Below are positions 17,433-25,942 of a stretch of DNA of 64,000 bases, piece by piece. How positions within the stretch are numbered: position 1 is the stretch's first letter; every line of letters begins with the position of its first letter. The stretch is from contig CAVZRO010000008.1 of the NCBI GenBank assembly GCA_963777625.1, positions 1 through 64,000 on the forward strand, in the 5' to 3' direction. The stretch is from DATDIC01 sp963777625 (GTDB taxonomy: Bacteria > Pseudomonadota > Alphaproteobacteria > Acetobacterales > Acetobacteraceae). Below the pieces are notes generated by a model, which worked only from the letters and a program-made list of their open reading frames with translations, was not told where the DNA came from and made no database searches. The translations under genes were made by a program, and so were the position numbers.

Positions 17433-18212
17433 CTACTCACCCGTCCAAAACGGCGCTCGTTTCGCCAGGAACGCCTCCATTCCTTCCCGGAAATCCCGGC
17501 TCATATAGCACATCAGTATCAGGTCCCGGTCGCCCTCCTGCCGGCCGCCTTCCCGCAGTCGGCGCAGTGCCTCCTTCGTGGCCCGCAATGTCAGCGGCGC
17601 GTGGCCCGCGACCTGCCGGGCGAGCACATCCGCCCGCGCCGCCAGGGCACCGGCATCGTCCAGCAGCTCCGACACCAGCCCGATCGCCTTGGCCTCGTCC
17701 GCCTCGATCAGCCGGGCAGTAAAGATCATCTCGGTCACGCGCGCCGGCCCGATCAGCGCGGCGAGGCGCGCGTAATTCGCGCTCGACAGGCAATTGCCGA
17801 GCGTACGGGCGATCGGGAATCCAAATCGGATCGTGCGGGCGGCGATCCTGATGTCGCACGCCGCGGCGATCCCCGCGCCACCCCCGGTGCAGGCACCGGC
17901 AATGGCCGCGATGGTTGGCTTGGGGCAGCGTTCAAGCGTGTCCAGCACCCGATCAAGCCTGGCTTCGTACTCGATCGCATCCTCCGGCCGGCTGAACGCC
18001 CGGAACTGGCCAATATCCGTCCCCGCAGCGAACGCCTTCTCGCCGCTGCCGGTCAGCACCAGCGCGCGCACCGAGCGATCCTCGGCGGCCTGCTCGCAAA
18101 TCCGCGCCAGCCCGTCATACATCGCGAAGGTCAGCGCATTGCGCGCCGCCGGGCGGTTGAAGGTAATCCGGGCGATGCCGTCACGGCATTCGTACAGCAG
18201 GTCCGCGGTCAT
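17433..18212 (-). CDS. Enoyl-CoA hydratase/isomerase family protein
   Basis: A 259-residue crotonase-fold enzyme. The oxyanion-hole segments are AFAAGTDIGQF and GACTGGGAGIAAACDIRIA. In the second, the first catalytic Glu position of true hydratases (GGGxELA) is occupied by Gly/Ala, so hydration should not be assumed. ATG 18212 lies two bases after the stop of the preceding gene; longer upstream frames lack homology. It is the third gene of the operon with the DadA-like and racemase-fold genes. The reaction is probably on a CoA thioester from the same catabolic route. Confidence 0.82.
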   Translation of the reverse strand: MTADLLYECRDGIARITFNRPAARNALTFAMYDGLARICEQAAEDRSVRALVLTGSGEKAFAAGTDIGQFRAFSRPEDAIEYEARLDRVLDTLERCPKPTIAAIAGACTGGGAGIAAACDIRIAARTIRFGFPIARTLGNCLSSANYARLAALIGPARVTEMIFTARLIEADEAKAIGLVSELLDDAGALAARADVLARQVAGHAPLTLRATKEALRRLREGGRQEGDRDLILMCYMSRDFREGMEAFLAKRAPFWTGE

Positions 18213-18214
18213 CG

Positions 18215-18994
18215 TCAGATCTGAAACAACCTGCCAGCCCCCGCCACCACGTCGCGCACGCCGGCAAGCCGCAGACAGTGCCACGCCAGGGCATGATCGC
18301 TCGACGTGACCGGAATCCCGGTCTCCGCCTCCACCTGCTCGACGATCTCCGCCAGGCGCAGGCTCGTGCAGGACACGAACACGCAATCTAGCCGGGCGCC
18401 GCGCGCGAGCGCCTTGATCCCCGCCGCGATCGACTCCGGTGAGATGCGTGCCGCATCACGGTCGTCACGCTTGTCGAACGTCGCGAACGCCGCGACATCC
18501 ACCCCGTTGCCGTCCAGGTACCGGCGCACACCGGCATTGACCTCCGCCGAGTAGGGCGTCAGCACGCCGATCCGCCGCGCACCCAGCGCCTTGAAGGCCG
18601 CAAACGCAGCGGTGATCGGCGTCGTGCACGCCACCTCCGGCCGCACCGAATGGATCTGCCGGAACACCTCCTCCTCGCCCAACTCCATGCTCGCGGAGGT
18701 GCAGCCGAACGCCACTACATCCAGCTTGCAGCCCGGCAGGATCAACTCGGCCGCGGGCGCGATGCGCTCACGCATGGCACGCAGCGTCGCCGGCGTGATG
18801 TCCGCATCGTTCAACAGCCGACTCTCATACAGCGCCACTCCTGACTGGCGGATCAGCGACCGGAATTCGTACTCCATCGTCTGGTCCGTCGCCAGCACGA
18901 GCAGCCCGATCGAAGCCCGCCGCCCGATCCCCTCATCCAGCGTGCACGGCAGAACGCCGAGATCCACCATGCCGGCCGCCGCGACATCACTCAT
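18215..18994 (-). CDS. Asp/Glu racemase superfamily protein (maleate isomerase/decarboxylase-like)
   Basis: A 259-residue protein of the Asp/Glu/hydantoin racemase superfamily. It has two catalytic-type cysteines in matching contexts, VVAFGCTSASMELG (N half) and VFVSCTSLRLAEI (C half). The pattern resembles maleate cis-trans isomerase, arylmalonate decarboxylase and EutA of ectoine catabolism. The substrate is undecided. It sits 15 bases after the DadA-like gene and two bases before the hydratase-fold gene. Confidence 0.78.
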   Translation of the reverse strand: MSDVAAAGMVDLGVLPCTLDEGIGRRASIGLLVLATDQTMEYEFRSLIRQSGVALYESRLLNDADITPATLRAMRERIAPAAELILPGCKLDVVAFGCTSASMELGEEEVFRQIHSVRPEVACTTPITAAFAAFKALGARRIGVLTPYSAEVNAGVRRYLDGNGVDVAAFATFDKRDDRDAARISPESIAAGIKALARGARLDCVFVSCTSLRLAEIVEQVEAETGIPVTSSDHALAWHCLRLAGVRDVVAGAGRLFQI

Positions 18995-19009
18995 GTTCCC
19001 CTCCCGCTT

Positions 19010-20248
19010 TCAGGCGAGCCCCTCAACCGGAATCGCCGGCGATTGCCCGCCGATCAGGTCCGCAACCATCCGCGCCGTGCCGTGCGACATGGTCCAGCCG
19101 ATATGCCCGTGCCCGGTATTGTACCACAGATTGCGGTGCTTCTTGCGCCCGACGATCGGCAGATTATCCGGCGTCATCGGGCGCAGCCCGGCCCACATCT
19201 CCGCCCGCTCGTAATCCGCCCCGTCCGGATAAAGCTCCTGCACGACGCCCTTCATGAACGTGAAATCCGCCGGCTTGTGGCTCTTGTCCCACCCGGCGAA
19301 TTCCGCCGTGGCGGTTACCCGCACCCGCTCGCCCATGCGCGAGATCGCCACCAGATTGTTCTCGTCGATCGTGCTCAGCGTCGGCGGCGCGCGATGGTTG
19401 CCGACCGGGATCGTCATCGAATATCCCTTGATCGGATAGATCGGCAGATCGACACCGATGCCACGCGCCAGCATAGGACTCTGGCACCCCAGCGCCATCA
19501 CATACGCATCGCCGGTGACCGTGCCCTGGTCGGTCCGCACGCCGGTCACGGTATCGCCGGACACCTCGATGCCGGCAATCTCCCTTCCGGTGCGTATATC
19601 GCCGCCGCGCGCGCGGCAGATCGCCGCCAGCCCGGCGGTGAACTTGTTGCAGCTCCCACTTTCATCGGTCGGGCAATAAATCGCCCCGGCGATCCGGTCC
19701 GCCACACCCGCCAGCGACGGCTCGATCTCCAGCATCTGGCGCCGGTCGAGCACGCGCATCGCCTGCCCGTCATCCGCCAGTATCTGCATGTGCGCGACGC
19801 CCGCCTCCAGCGAGCGCTGATCACGATAGAAATACAGGATGCCGCGATCGTTCCGGTCGTAATCGATGTGTTCCGCCGCCAGCGTCTCGTGCAGCATGCG
19901 CTGCGAATAGACCGCGATTTCATGCTTGCGCAGCGTATTCCGGCGTGCCTTGGCCTCGGTACATTCGGCCAGGAATTTCAGCGACCAGCTCCACAGCCGC
20001 GGATCCAGCGAAGGGCGGAAGCGCAGCGCCTGGTTTTTCAGCACCAGCGATCTCAGCAGAATCATCGGCGCGCGCGGCGACGACCACACGAACGAGTGGC
20101 CGGGCGCGATCATACCGGCATTCCCCCAGCTCGTTTCCAGCGCAACGTCCGGGTTCTTTTCCAATAACACCACCTCGTGCCCGTCGTGCAGAAGCTGATA
20201 GGCCGTGGTCACCCCGACCACGCCACCGCCCATCACCACGACGCGCAT
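19010..20248 (-). CDS. D-amino-acid dehydrogenase-type FAD oxidoreductase
   Basis: A 412-residue DadA/DAO-family flavoenzyme. The N-terminal dinucleotide motif is VVVMGGGVVGVTTAYQLLHDG, and the C-terminal FAD motif region is WAGLRPMTPDNLPIVGR, followed by NTGHGHIGWTMSHGTARMVADL. This layout matches the small subunit of D-amino-acid dehydrogenases, which feed electrons to the respiratory chain. ATG 20248 has a GGGAGGG ribosome binding site about 6-7 bases upstream; the longer frame to 20290 is less likely. It is first in an operon with racemase-fold and enoyl-CoA-hydratase-fold enzymes, suggesting catabolism of an amino or imino acid. Confidence 0.87.
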   Translation of the reverse strand: MRVVVMGGGVVGVTTAYQLLHDGHEVVLLEKNPDVALETSWGNAGMIAPGHSFVWSSPRAPMILLRSLVLKNQALRFRPSLDPRLWSWSLKFLAECTEAKARRNTLRKHEIAVYSQRMLHETLAAEHIDYDRNDRGILYFYRDQRSLEAGVAHMQILADDGQAMRVLDRRQMLEIEPSLAGVADRIAGAIYCPTDESGSCNKFTAGLAAICRARGGDIRTGREIAGIEVSGDTVTGVRTDQGTVTGDAYVMALGCQSPMLARGIGVDLPIYPIKGYSMTIPVGNHRAPPTLSTIDENNLVAISRMGERVRVTATAEFAGWDKSHKPADFTFMKGVVQELYPDGADYERAEMWAGLRPMTPDNLPIVGRKKHRNLWYNTGHGHIGWTMSHGTARMVADLIGGQSPAIPVEGLA

Positions 20249-20322
20249 CTCGGTCCCTCCCGCCTTTTGCCCCGGCAATTCAGCGATCACGCCGACCCGC
20301 CGTCAACCCTGTGCGCGGGTGC

Positions 20323-22689
20323 TTACGGCTGCTGTCCTGGGCGCTTCTCCTGATGCTCGGCGTGTTGCTGCGGTGCGGGCGGCCGCGCCGCTGGTGCCGG
20401 ACGCGGCGGCGGCGGGGCGGCACGCGCTTCCATGGGCGGTCGCGGTGGTGGTGCCGCACGCGGCATTTCCGGTGCCGGACGCGGCGGTGGTGGGGCGGCA
20501 CGTGCTTCCATGGGCGGCCGCGGTGCCGCGGCGCGCATCTCCGGCGCCGGCCGTGGTGCTGGCGCAGGCCGCGGTGCTTCGGCGCGCATCGCCGGTACCG
20601 GTGCCCGTGCCTCGGGTGCCGCATGTGGCACGGCGGCGGCACGGGCGCCGGGTGCTATCGGTTCCGCTGGGCGCGGCGCGGGCACGCCTGCAACCGGCCC
20701 GCGCTGCACGGCCTCCGGCGCGCGTCCCGGCAAGCCCGCGCGAGCCCCCGGCGGTAGCGCCACCGCGCCCGGCCTTGCCTCCCGCGGCGCGGCTGCTCCT
20801 GGCGTGCCCACCACGGCGGTACGGCCGGGCTCATGCGCGACGGGCGGCGGCCCAGCCTGACCGGCCCCCGGCGGCCGCAGCGCGGGTGTCTCGCGCGCGA
20901 CACCAGGCGCCGGGCGGATCGCACCGGTCGCCGGCGGCGCGGCTGCTCCTGGCGTGCCCACGGCGGCGGTACGGCCGGGCTCACGCCCGACAGCCGGAGG
21001 CCCGGCCTGAGCGGCCCCCGGCGGCCGCAGCGCGGGCGTCTCGTGCGCGATGCCAGGCGCCGGTCGGATCGCACCCGTCGCCGGCGGCACCGCTTCGCGC
21101 TCCGCACTCACCCGACCCACTTCTCCCGGTGCCCGCAACGCCGGAGTCGCCGGACGTTGGCCGGCGGCAGCCACCCCCGCCGGGCGACGAATTGCCGGCC
21201 CCGGCGCCACTGGGCGTGCCGACGCCGCGATGCCGGCCGGCGGCGCCCCGATATGGTATTGACGCGCGACTGCTGGCGTCACGCCCAGCGTCGCCGTGGT
21301 CGGCTGCACGGGTACGCGGCCGATCACTGGGCGCATCCGCGCCAGTTGCCCGGCCGGCACCGAGCGGGCCAGCGGCCGCACCTGTGCCGAGGTCAGCATG
21401 GCCGACGCCGGCACCACAGTCGCCGCCCGGGCATTGCGGAAATTGTTGATCGTAATGTTGTTGACGTTAACCGTGTTGAAATTCGTCACATGGCGAATGT
21501 TCACGTCGCGGAAATAGGCCGGGCTGGCATGGAACCAGGGGTGCCAGGCTTCACCCGGTCCCAGCGGGCACCACCCGATGGAGCCGCCAAACGCCGCCCC
21601 CACCGCCAGCGCCGCGCCAACCCCGAAGAACGCCACCAGGGCCGGCGCATAGACCGGCTGGGGCGGCGCCTCGGCAACCACTTCGGCTCCCGGCACCCAG
21701 GCCCAGCGGCCACCGATCTCCACCCAGCGGCCATAATGGAACGGGGCAAATCCCCAGGGATCGTCATCGACCCAGGTCCAGCCCCACGGCGCGACATAGG
21801 CCCAGTGGCCTTCACGGTATGGCTGCCAGCCAGCCTGCACCTGCGGATACCAGACCTGGCCGTAATCCGGCGCCTGCGACCATGACCCGTATTCCGACAG
21901 CTCCTGCCCGCCGGGCATCTGCGCCACGATCGGCGGCGCGGCGGTAGCGGCCACCGCCGCGGGCCGCCGCTGCTCGCGTGCCAGCATCGCGGTCAGGAAC
22001 GCGTCGTGCATCGCCGGTACAAGCTGAGACTGGAATGCCTGATCGCCGGTGAGCTCGGCCGTGTTGCCCGCCGGCACATCGATGGTCTGCGATCCGGTGA
22101 TCTGCGCGGCGCCTTCCAGCACCGTGACCAGCGTGGGCGACTGCGTGTCACCGGCGGCAATCTCGTAGCGCCCGGACGTTGCAATCGTCACCATGCCGCG
22201 CGGCGTCTGCACGCTGTAGGTTTCGCCCGGCGTCAGCGTTCCCACCCGCAGATAGATCTCGCCCTGCGGTTCGGTCGCTGCGAAACTTGTCTCGTCCAGG
22301 TTGTCGACGTCCAGCTCGGTGGTCGGGCTCATCGCCACCAGCGCATCGGAGACCTGAATGCCTGCCTCCGCGCCCGGCTGGGTCCAGAAAGCGTCGCCCG
22401 AGGTGACCGGATAATTCACCACCGCCGGGCTCCAGTCATCCTGGTCCGCGGTGTGGAAGGAAACCGCCCCCTGCATCCAGCCGAGGCGCCCCACCCGCAA
22501 CGGCGGCGTGACCTCCGGCCCTTGCGCCTGATCCGCGGCGGCCGGCGGGGTCTGCACCTGCGGGGGCTGCACCTGCGGGGGCTGCACCTGCGGGGTCTGG
22601 GCCTGCACCGCCGGCACGACAGGCCCCAGAATCATGCCCGTGGTTGCGACCCAGGTGGCGAAACGGAACAGCTTGTTGTGCGCGCGCAT
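20323..22689 (-). CDS. FecR/DUF6600-domain protein with long Pro/Ala-rich tail
   Basis: A 788-residue exported protein with signal peptide (cleavage near VQAQ). A short PPQVQ repeat is followed by a FecR-like beta domain (about 90-230; DDWSPAVVNYPVTSGDAFWT, then GRYEIAAGDTQSPTLVTVLEG). Next is the Trp/Tyr-rich DUF6600 region (about 285-350; YGSWSQAPDYGQVWYPQV, then WAYVAPWGWTWVDDDPWGF). The C-terminal 350 residues are Pro/Ala/Arg-rich and contain two 50-residue direct repeats. Such proteins are cell-envelope proteins of unknown role. A small Tyr/Gly-rich lipoprotein is encoded divergently. Confidence 0.8.
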   Translation of the reverse strand: MRAHNKLFRFATWVATTGMILGPVVPAVQAQTPQVQPPQVQPPQVQTPPAAADQAQGPEVTPPLRVGRLGWMQGAVSFHTADQDDWSPAVVNYPVTSGDAFWTQPGAEAGIQVSDALVAMSPTTELDVDNLDETSFAATEPQGEIYLRVGTLTPGETYSVQTPRGMVTIATSGRYEIAAGDTQSPTLVTVLEGAAQITGSQTIDVPAGNTAELTGDQAFQSQLVPAMHDAFLTAMLAREQRRPAAVAATAAPPIVAQMPGGQELSEYGSWSQAPDYGQVWYPQVQAGWQPYREGHWAYVAPWGWTWVDDDPWGFAPFHYGRWVEIGGRWAWVPGAEVVAEAPPQPVYAPALVAFFGVGAALAVGAAFGGSIGWCPLGPGEAWHPWFHASPAYFRDVNIRHVTNFNTVNVNNITINNFRNARAATVVPASAMLTSAQVRPLARSVPAGQLARMRPVIGRVPVQPTTATLGVTPAVARQYHIGAPPAGIAASARPVAPGPAIRRPAGVAAAGQRPATPALRAPGEVGRVSAEREAVPPATGAIRPAPGIAHETPALRPPGAAQAGPPAVGREPGRTAAVGTPGAAAPPATGAIRPAPGVARETPALRPPGAGQAGPPPVAHEPGRTAVVGTPGAAAPREARPGAVALPPGARAGLPGRAPEAVQRGPVAGVPAPRPAEPIAPGARAAAVPHAAPEARAPVPAMRAEAPRPAPAPRPAPEMRAAAPRPPMEARAAPPPPRPAPEMPRAAPPPRPPMEARAAPPPPRPAPAARPPAPQQHAEHQEKRPGQQP
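20791..21090 (-). repeat. Two 150-bp tandem repeats inside the DUF6600 gene
   Basis: Copies at 20791-20940 and 20941-21090 are about 90 percent alike by eye and keep frame (50 codons each). They encode PPATGAIRPAPG, then ETPALRPPGA and EPGRTA-VGTPGAAA. They suggest recent in-frame tail expansion. Confidence 0.88.
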
Positions 22690-22843
22690 GAGAGCCTCCG
22701 GCTGCGAACCTCGACGGCACGAGTCCGTTCAGGTCCACGGGGCTCCTGCGCCGTCAAGGTGGCGAAATCGCGACCCGCGCCGTCATTAAAAGGTCGCGAT
22801 GGCACGCCATACAGGATGCTGGTTCATTCGACGCGAGGTTCCG

Positions 22844-23053
22844 ATGTTCAAGCGCTTACGACCACAACTCCTGCTGCCGCTAGCGGCGATCGGGCTTGCC
22901 GCGGCGCTCGGCGGCTGCGTCTATCCGTACGGCTATGGTTACGGCTATCCGTACGGTTACCCCTACGCCGCCAATTACGGCGGCTACTACGTCGGACCCA
23001 GCGTCGGGGTCAGCGTGGGCGGCTGGCGTGGCGGGCACGGATGGTATCGCTGA
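22844..23053 (+). CDS. Small Gly/Tyr-rich lipoprotein
   Basis: A 69-residue protein with a lipoprotein signal (LLLPLAAIGLAAALGGC; lipobox LGGC) followed by a mature part of YPYGYGYGYPYGYPY and GPSVGVSVGGWRGGHG. ATG 22844 is preceded by GAGG; an upstream in-frame ATG at 22799 would spoil the signal peptide. It is probably outer-membrane anchored with unknown function, and similar small proteins are common in proteobacteria. It is divergent from the FecR/DUF6600 gene and its end abuts the stop of the M20 peptidase gene. Confidence 0.75.
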   Translation: MFKRLRPQLLLPLAAIGLAAALGGCVYPYGYGYGYPYGYPYAANYGGYYVGPSVGVSVGGWRGGHGWYR

Positions 23054-24232
23054 TCACAAGCCGGTGGCCTCCAGGCGCAGGATCGCCCGGGCGCACGCCT
23101 GCGCGCGCGGTACCAGGCTATCCAGCCGCAGGAATTCGTCCGGCGTGTGCGCCTTTCCGCCGACGGGGCCGACCGCGCACAGCGTCGGCGTCCCAACTCC
23201 CGCGGTGAATCCGGAATCGGCGCACCCGCCGGTGAATTCCCCTTCGGTCGCGAACCCGGTATCCGCGGCGGCTTGCACGTAAAGCTCGAACAATTTCCGG
23301 GCCGCTCCGGTTTGCACCAGCGGCAGGAACTCGCCTTTGACGGTCAATTCCGCCCGCGTGCCAGGAACGAAGCTCTGCCCAATAATTCCGCCGATCGCCG
23401 CCATCGTCTCGTCACGGTCCTCCGGCCGCACATAACGGAGATCAATGTCGCCCTCCGCCCACGGCGCCACCGTGTTGACGCTCTGCCCGCCGCGCACCAG
23501 TCCGACATTCAGCGTCACGCCCCGCTCCAGGTCCGTCAGCGCGTGGATGGCCTGGATTTTCCGCGCCAGTTCCTCGATCGCGCTGATGCCGTCGGTAAAA
23601 TTGCCCCCCGAATGCGCGGCTTTCCCGGTGACCCGCATCTGCATGAAGACGCCGCCCTTGCGGCCGGTGACCACGTTGCCGGAAACCCGGCCTGGCTCGC
23701 TGTTGAACACCGCACGGGCGCGGCGCGCCTCGGCCTCGATCACCGCCCGCCCTTCCGGGCTGCCGATCTCCTCATCCCCGGTAAACAGTCCGACCACCGG
23801 GGCGGGCGATCCCCCGTACATCGCGAATGCCGCCAGCACGAAGCAGTTCATCACCAGCCCGGCCTTCATGTCGGCCACACCCGGCCCGTACGCCACGCCG
23901 TCGCGGATGGTGAACGGGCGGCGCGCCACCTCGCCGTCCGGAAACACGGTGTCGCGATGACCCATCAGCATCACATTGCCGCCGGCATTGCCCTGCGGGC
24001 CGTCCCACGGCACCACGGCACGCAGACAGTCGCCATGGGCCTGCTGCGGCATGGTTTCGATCGCAACCCCGTGATCCGTCAGAAACCGCCGCACCACGCC
24101 GCCGACCGCGTCGATGCCCGGCTTGTTGTAGCTGCCGCTATCGATATCCACCATCTCGCGCAGCAGCGCGGTCATGGCATCCTGCTGGCTGGCCAGCCAT
24201 TCGGTGATCCGGGATTCGGGTAGTCCTTGCAT
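23054..24232 (-). CDS. M20-family metallopeptidase (carboxypeptidase G2-like)
   Basis: A 392-residue di-zinc hydrolase. The ligand segments are MLMGHRDTVFP (His and Asp), GPGVADMKAG (Asp), FTGDEEIGSPEGR (general-base and ligand Glu) and a C-terminal His in GKAHTPDEF. The dimerisation domain lies at about 180-300 (TGKAAHSGGNFTDGISAIEELARKI). ATG 24232 gives a normal family N-terminus; the frame extending to 24319 is Cys/Arg-rich and unlikely. No signal peptide is seen, so it is probably cytoplasmic. It likely cleaves an N-acyl or glutamyl amino acid; the substrate is not assigned. Confidence 0.88.
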   Translation of the reverse strand: MQGLPESRITEWLASQQDAMTALLREMVDIDSGSYNKPGIDAVGGVVRRFLTDHGVAIETMPQQAHGDCLRAVVPWDGPQGNAGGNVMLMGHRDTVFPDGEVARRPFTIRDGVAYGPGVADMKAGLVMNCFVLAAFAMYGGSPAPVVGLFTGDEEIGSPEGRAVIEAEARRARAVFNSEPGRVSGNVVTGRKGGVFMQMRVTGKAAHSGGNFTDGISAIEELARKIQAIHALTDLERGVTLNVGLVRGGQSVNTVAPWAEGDIDLRYVRPEDRDETMAAIGGIIGQSFVPGTRAELTVKGEFLPLVQTGAARKLFELYVQAAADTGFATEGEFTGGCADSGFTAGVGTPTLCAVGPVGGKAHTPDEFLRLDSLVPRAQACARAILRLEATGL

Positions 24233-24299
24233 AGCGGGCCTCGACGGAAACACGATCCGGCATCGTCGCCGACGCGGGACACAGGAGCAAGGGACGGCA

Positions 24300-24521
24300 A
24301 TGCAGCAGGAGCACCCCAAGCGGCCGGCGGTATCGGACAGCCAAGCTCCGGCGTCCGTGAAGGAATCCCGGCGTGCGAGGGAAGCCGCGGCGTTGCGGGA
24401 AAATCTGAAACGACGGAAGGAACAGCAGCGTGCCCGCGACGCCGCCAGTCATGCAGCGTCTGAAACCGATGCGGATACTAACCCGCCGCGAGATACGCCC
24501 CCAGCAGCACCACGCCGCTGA
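24300..24521 (+). CDS. Small basic hypothetical protein
   Basis: A 73-residue protein, mostly charged. The core VKESRRAREAAALRENLKRRKEQQRARDA is strongly helical and resembles small conserved proteins of Rhodospirillales of unknown role. ATG 24300 has a convincing ribosome binding site (AGGAGCAAGGGA). Its last 44 bases overlap the end of the convergent membrane protein gene, so the C-terminus may be less reliable than the core. Confidence 0.6.
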   Translation: MQQEHPKRPAVSDSQAPASVKESRRAREAAALRENLKRRKEQQRARDAASHAASETDADTNPPRDTPPAAPRR

Positions 24522-24846
24522 TCGCAAACAATGCGTGCACGCCCACCAGCGCGAACGATAATCGCCGACGTGCAACGCGCGCTCGCAGGATGAGCGCGCC
24601 AAGCAGCAACGCGATCACCAGCAGCACGACAGCGATCGCACGAAAACCCGTGGTGCCGGTTTCCACACCGCGCGCACCCGCCGGCGCGGCCAGCACCATG
24701 GCCAGGCCCACCGCGCCGATCACTCCATGCAGCATGGCGACCGGCCACGGGACGGGCGGCTTGCCGGTCGCCTGAAGCTGCACCACGGCAAGCAGCGCAC
24801 CGAGCGTGACGGCGCCGATCAGGACAAAAACGGCATCGGTCAGCAT
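24478..24846 (-). CDS. Four-helix small membrane protein
   Basis: A 122-residue protein with four hydrophobic segments (AVFVLIGAVTLGALLAVVQL; VAMLHGVIGAVGLAMVLAAP; FRAIAVVLLVIALLLGALIL; FALVGVHALFAISGVVLLGAYL). No catalytic motif is seen and the family is not recognised. It is convergent with the small basic protein. Confidence 0.65.
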   Translation of the reverse strand: MLTDAVFVLIGAVTLGALLAVVQLQATGKPPVPWPVAMLHGVIGAVGLAMVLAAPAGARGVETGTTGFRAIAVVLLVIALLLGALILRARVARRRLSFALVGVHALFAISGVVLLGAYLAAG

Positions 24847-25141
24847 GAATGCGATCTTGCTTACACCGCCTTCAGCGGCTTCTTCCAGACCCGCTGGGGA
24901 TCGATCCTGACCAGCTTGCGACGAAACCCGTTCGACTGGCAGATGCGGTGGCGGCGATCAGGCCGCCCATGACGATGTGACGGGAACGCCAAACATTCCG
25001 CTGGCACGTATTATACCAACCCGCGGGGACGAAGACTCGAGATCCGTCACGCGCGCGAAGGCGGGCATCCAGGCGAGAGCCCGCGAGGTTCCGAGGGTTT
25101 GGCTGGATTCCCGCTTTCGCGGAGGACGAAGGTGTTTGGTA
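24847..25141. other. Intergenic region with possible 3' gene remnant and a REP-like repeat
   Basis: On the minus strand a short frame ending near 24864 reads GFRRKLVRIDPQRVWKKPLKAV then stop. It has no start or upstream body and looks like a decayed gene end. The remainder is REP-like copy 2. Confidence 0.4.
25028..25131 (-). repeat. Palindromic intergenic repeat (REP-like), copy 2, inverted
   Basis: GACGAAGACTC opens the block, GCGAAGGCGGGCATCCAGG and CTGGATTCCCGCTTTCGCGG form its arms, and GGTTCCGAGGG lies in the middle. It is the reverse complement of the layout in the copies at 28134 and 60171, which end AGAGTCTTCGTCC. Confidence 0.75.
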
Positions 25142-25927
25142 TTACGCGCCTTCCCGCACCACCGGGTTGCGCAGCGTGCCGATGCCGCTGATCTCCACTT
25201 CGCAGATATCGCCGTGCTTCATGTCTGCGGTCGCGCCTTCGGTGCCCATCCACACCATGTCGCCAGGATACAGGGTCAGGTAACGCGTCATGGCCACGAG
25301 GAAATCCACCACGCCGAATACCATCTCGTTGGTGGGGAATTCGATCAGTTGCTTGCCATTGAGCCGTATTTTCGTCACCAGCTCTTCCAGGCGCACGTCG
25401 GTTTCGATCCACGGCCCCATCGGCTTGAACGTGTCGGTGTTCTTGGCCCGCCACAGCGTGCGGTCGGAGCGTTGCCAGTTCCGTTCCGACACGTCGTTGC
25501 CGATCGTGTAGCCCAGCACCGCGGACAGCGCGTTCTCGCGCGTCAGGTGCTTGCATTGCTGCCCGATGATCACCGCCAGCTCGCCCTGGTACTGCACCTT
25601 GTCGGTGGCGTCGGCGGGGATCACGATCGGATCGTCCGGCCCGATCAGCGCATTGTTCGCGCGATAGCCGATGTCGGGCCGCGGCGGCAGGTTCGGCGCC
25701 TGCCCGATCTTCGCCGCCACCTCGCGCACATGCCCCGCATAGTTCATGCCGCACGCGTAGAAGGTCGGCGGGATCACCGGCGGCAGCAGTTTCGTGCCGG
25801 CCAGCTTCTGCCGCGTTCCCGTACGCTCCCACGTCGCGAACGGAGAGCCGCGCACCGGGATCAGAACGTCGTCTTCAACCACTGCGTAGGTGGGGGTTCC
25901 GGAATTATCGTATCGCGCCCAACGCAT
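25142..25927 (-). CDS. Fumarylacetoacetate hydrolase (FAH) family protein
   Basis: A 261-residue FAH-fold enzyme. The family segments are FYACGMNYAGHV, the metal-ligand Glu in QYQGELAVIIG, GYTIGNDVSERNWQ, RAKNTDTFKPMGPWI and LYPGDMVWMGTEGA. Members act on 2-oxo or acylpyruvate-type substrates (hydratase, decarboxylase or hydrolase). The gene starts 15 bases after the FadJ-like gene on the same strand and is probably the last gene of that catabolic unit. The precise substrate is unknown. Confidence 0.88.
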   Translation of the reverse strand: MRWARYDNSGTPTYAVVEDDVLIPVRGSPFATWERTGTRQKLAGTKLLPPVIPPTFYACGMNYAGHVREVAAKIGQAPNLPPRPDIGYRANNALIGPDDPIVIPADATDKVQYQGELAVIIGQQCKHLTRENALSAVLGYTIGNDVSERNWQRSDRTLWRAKNTDTFKPMGPWIETDVRLEELVTKIRLNGKQLIEFPTNEMVFGVVDFLVAMTRYLTLYPGDMVWMGTEGATADMKHGDICEVEISGIGTLRNPVVREGA

Positions 25928-25942
25928 CGCATTCCCTCCGTG

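Noticed and set aside
20791..21090. Possible CRISPR array
   Set aside because: Only two adjacent 150-bp copies without spacers and coding in frame; a tandem protein repeat.
20432..21449. Plus-strand frames opposite the DUF6600 tail
   Set aside because: Pro/Ala/Arg low complexity arising from the repetitive GC-rich tail on the other strand.
24864..24960. C-terminal gene fragment ending VWKKPLKAV on the minus strand
   Set aside because: Too short, with no start and no recognised family; noted only as a possible remnant in the intergenic entry.
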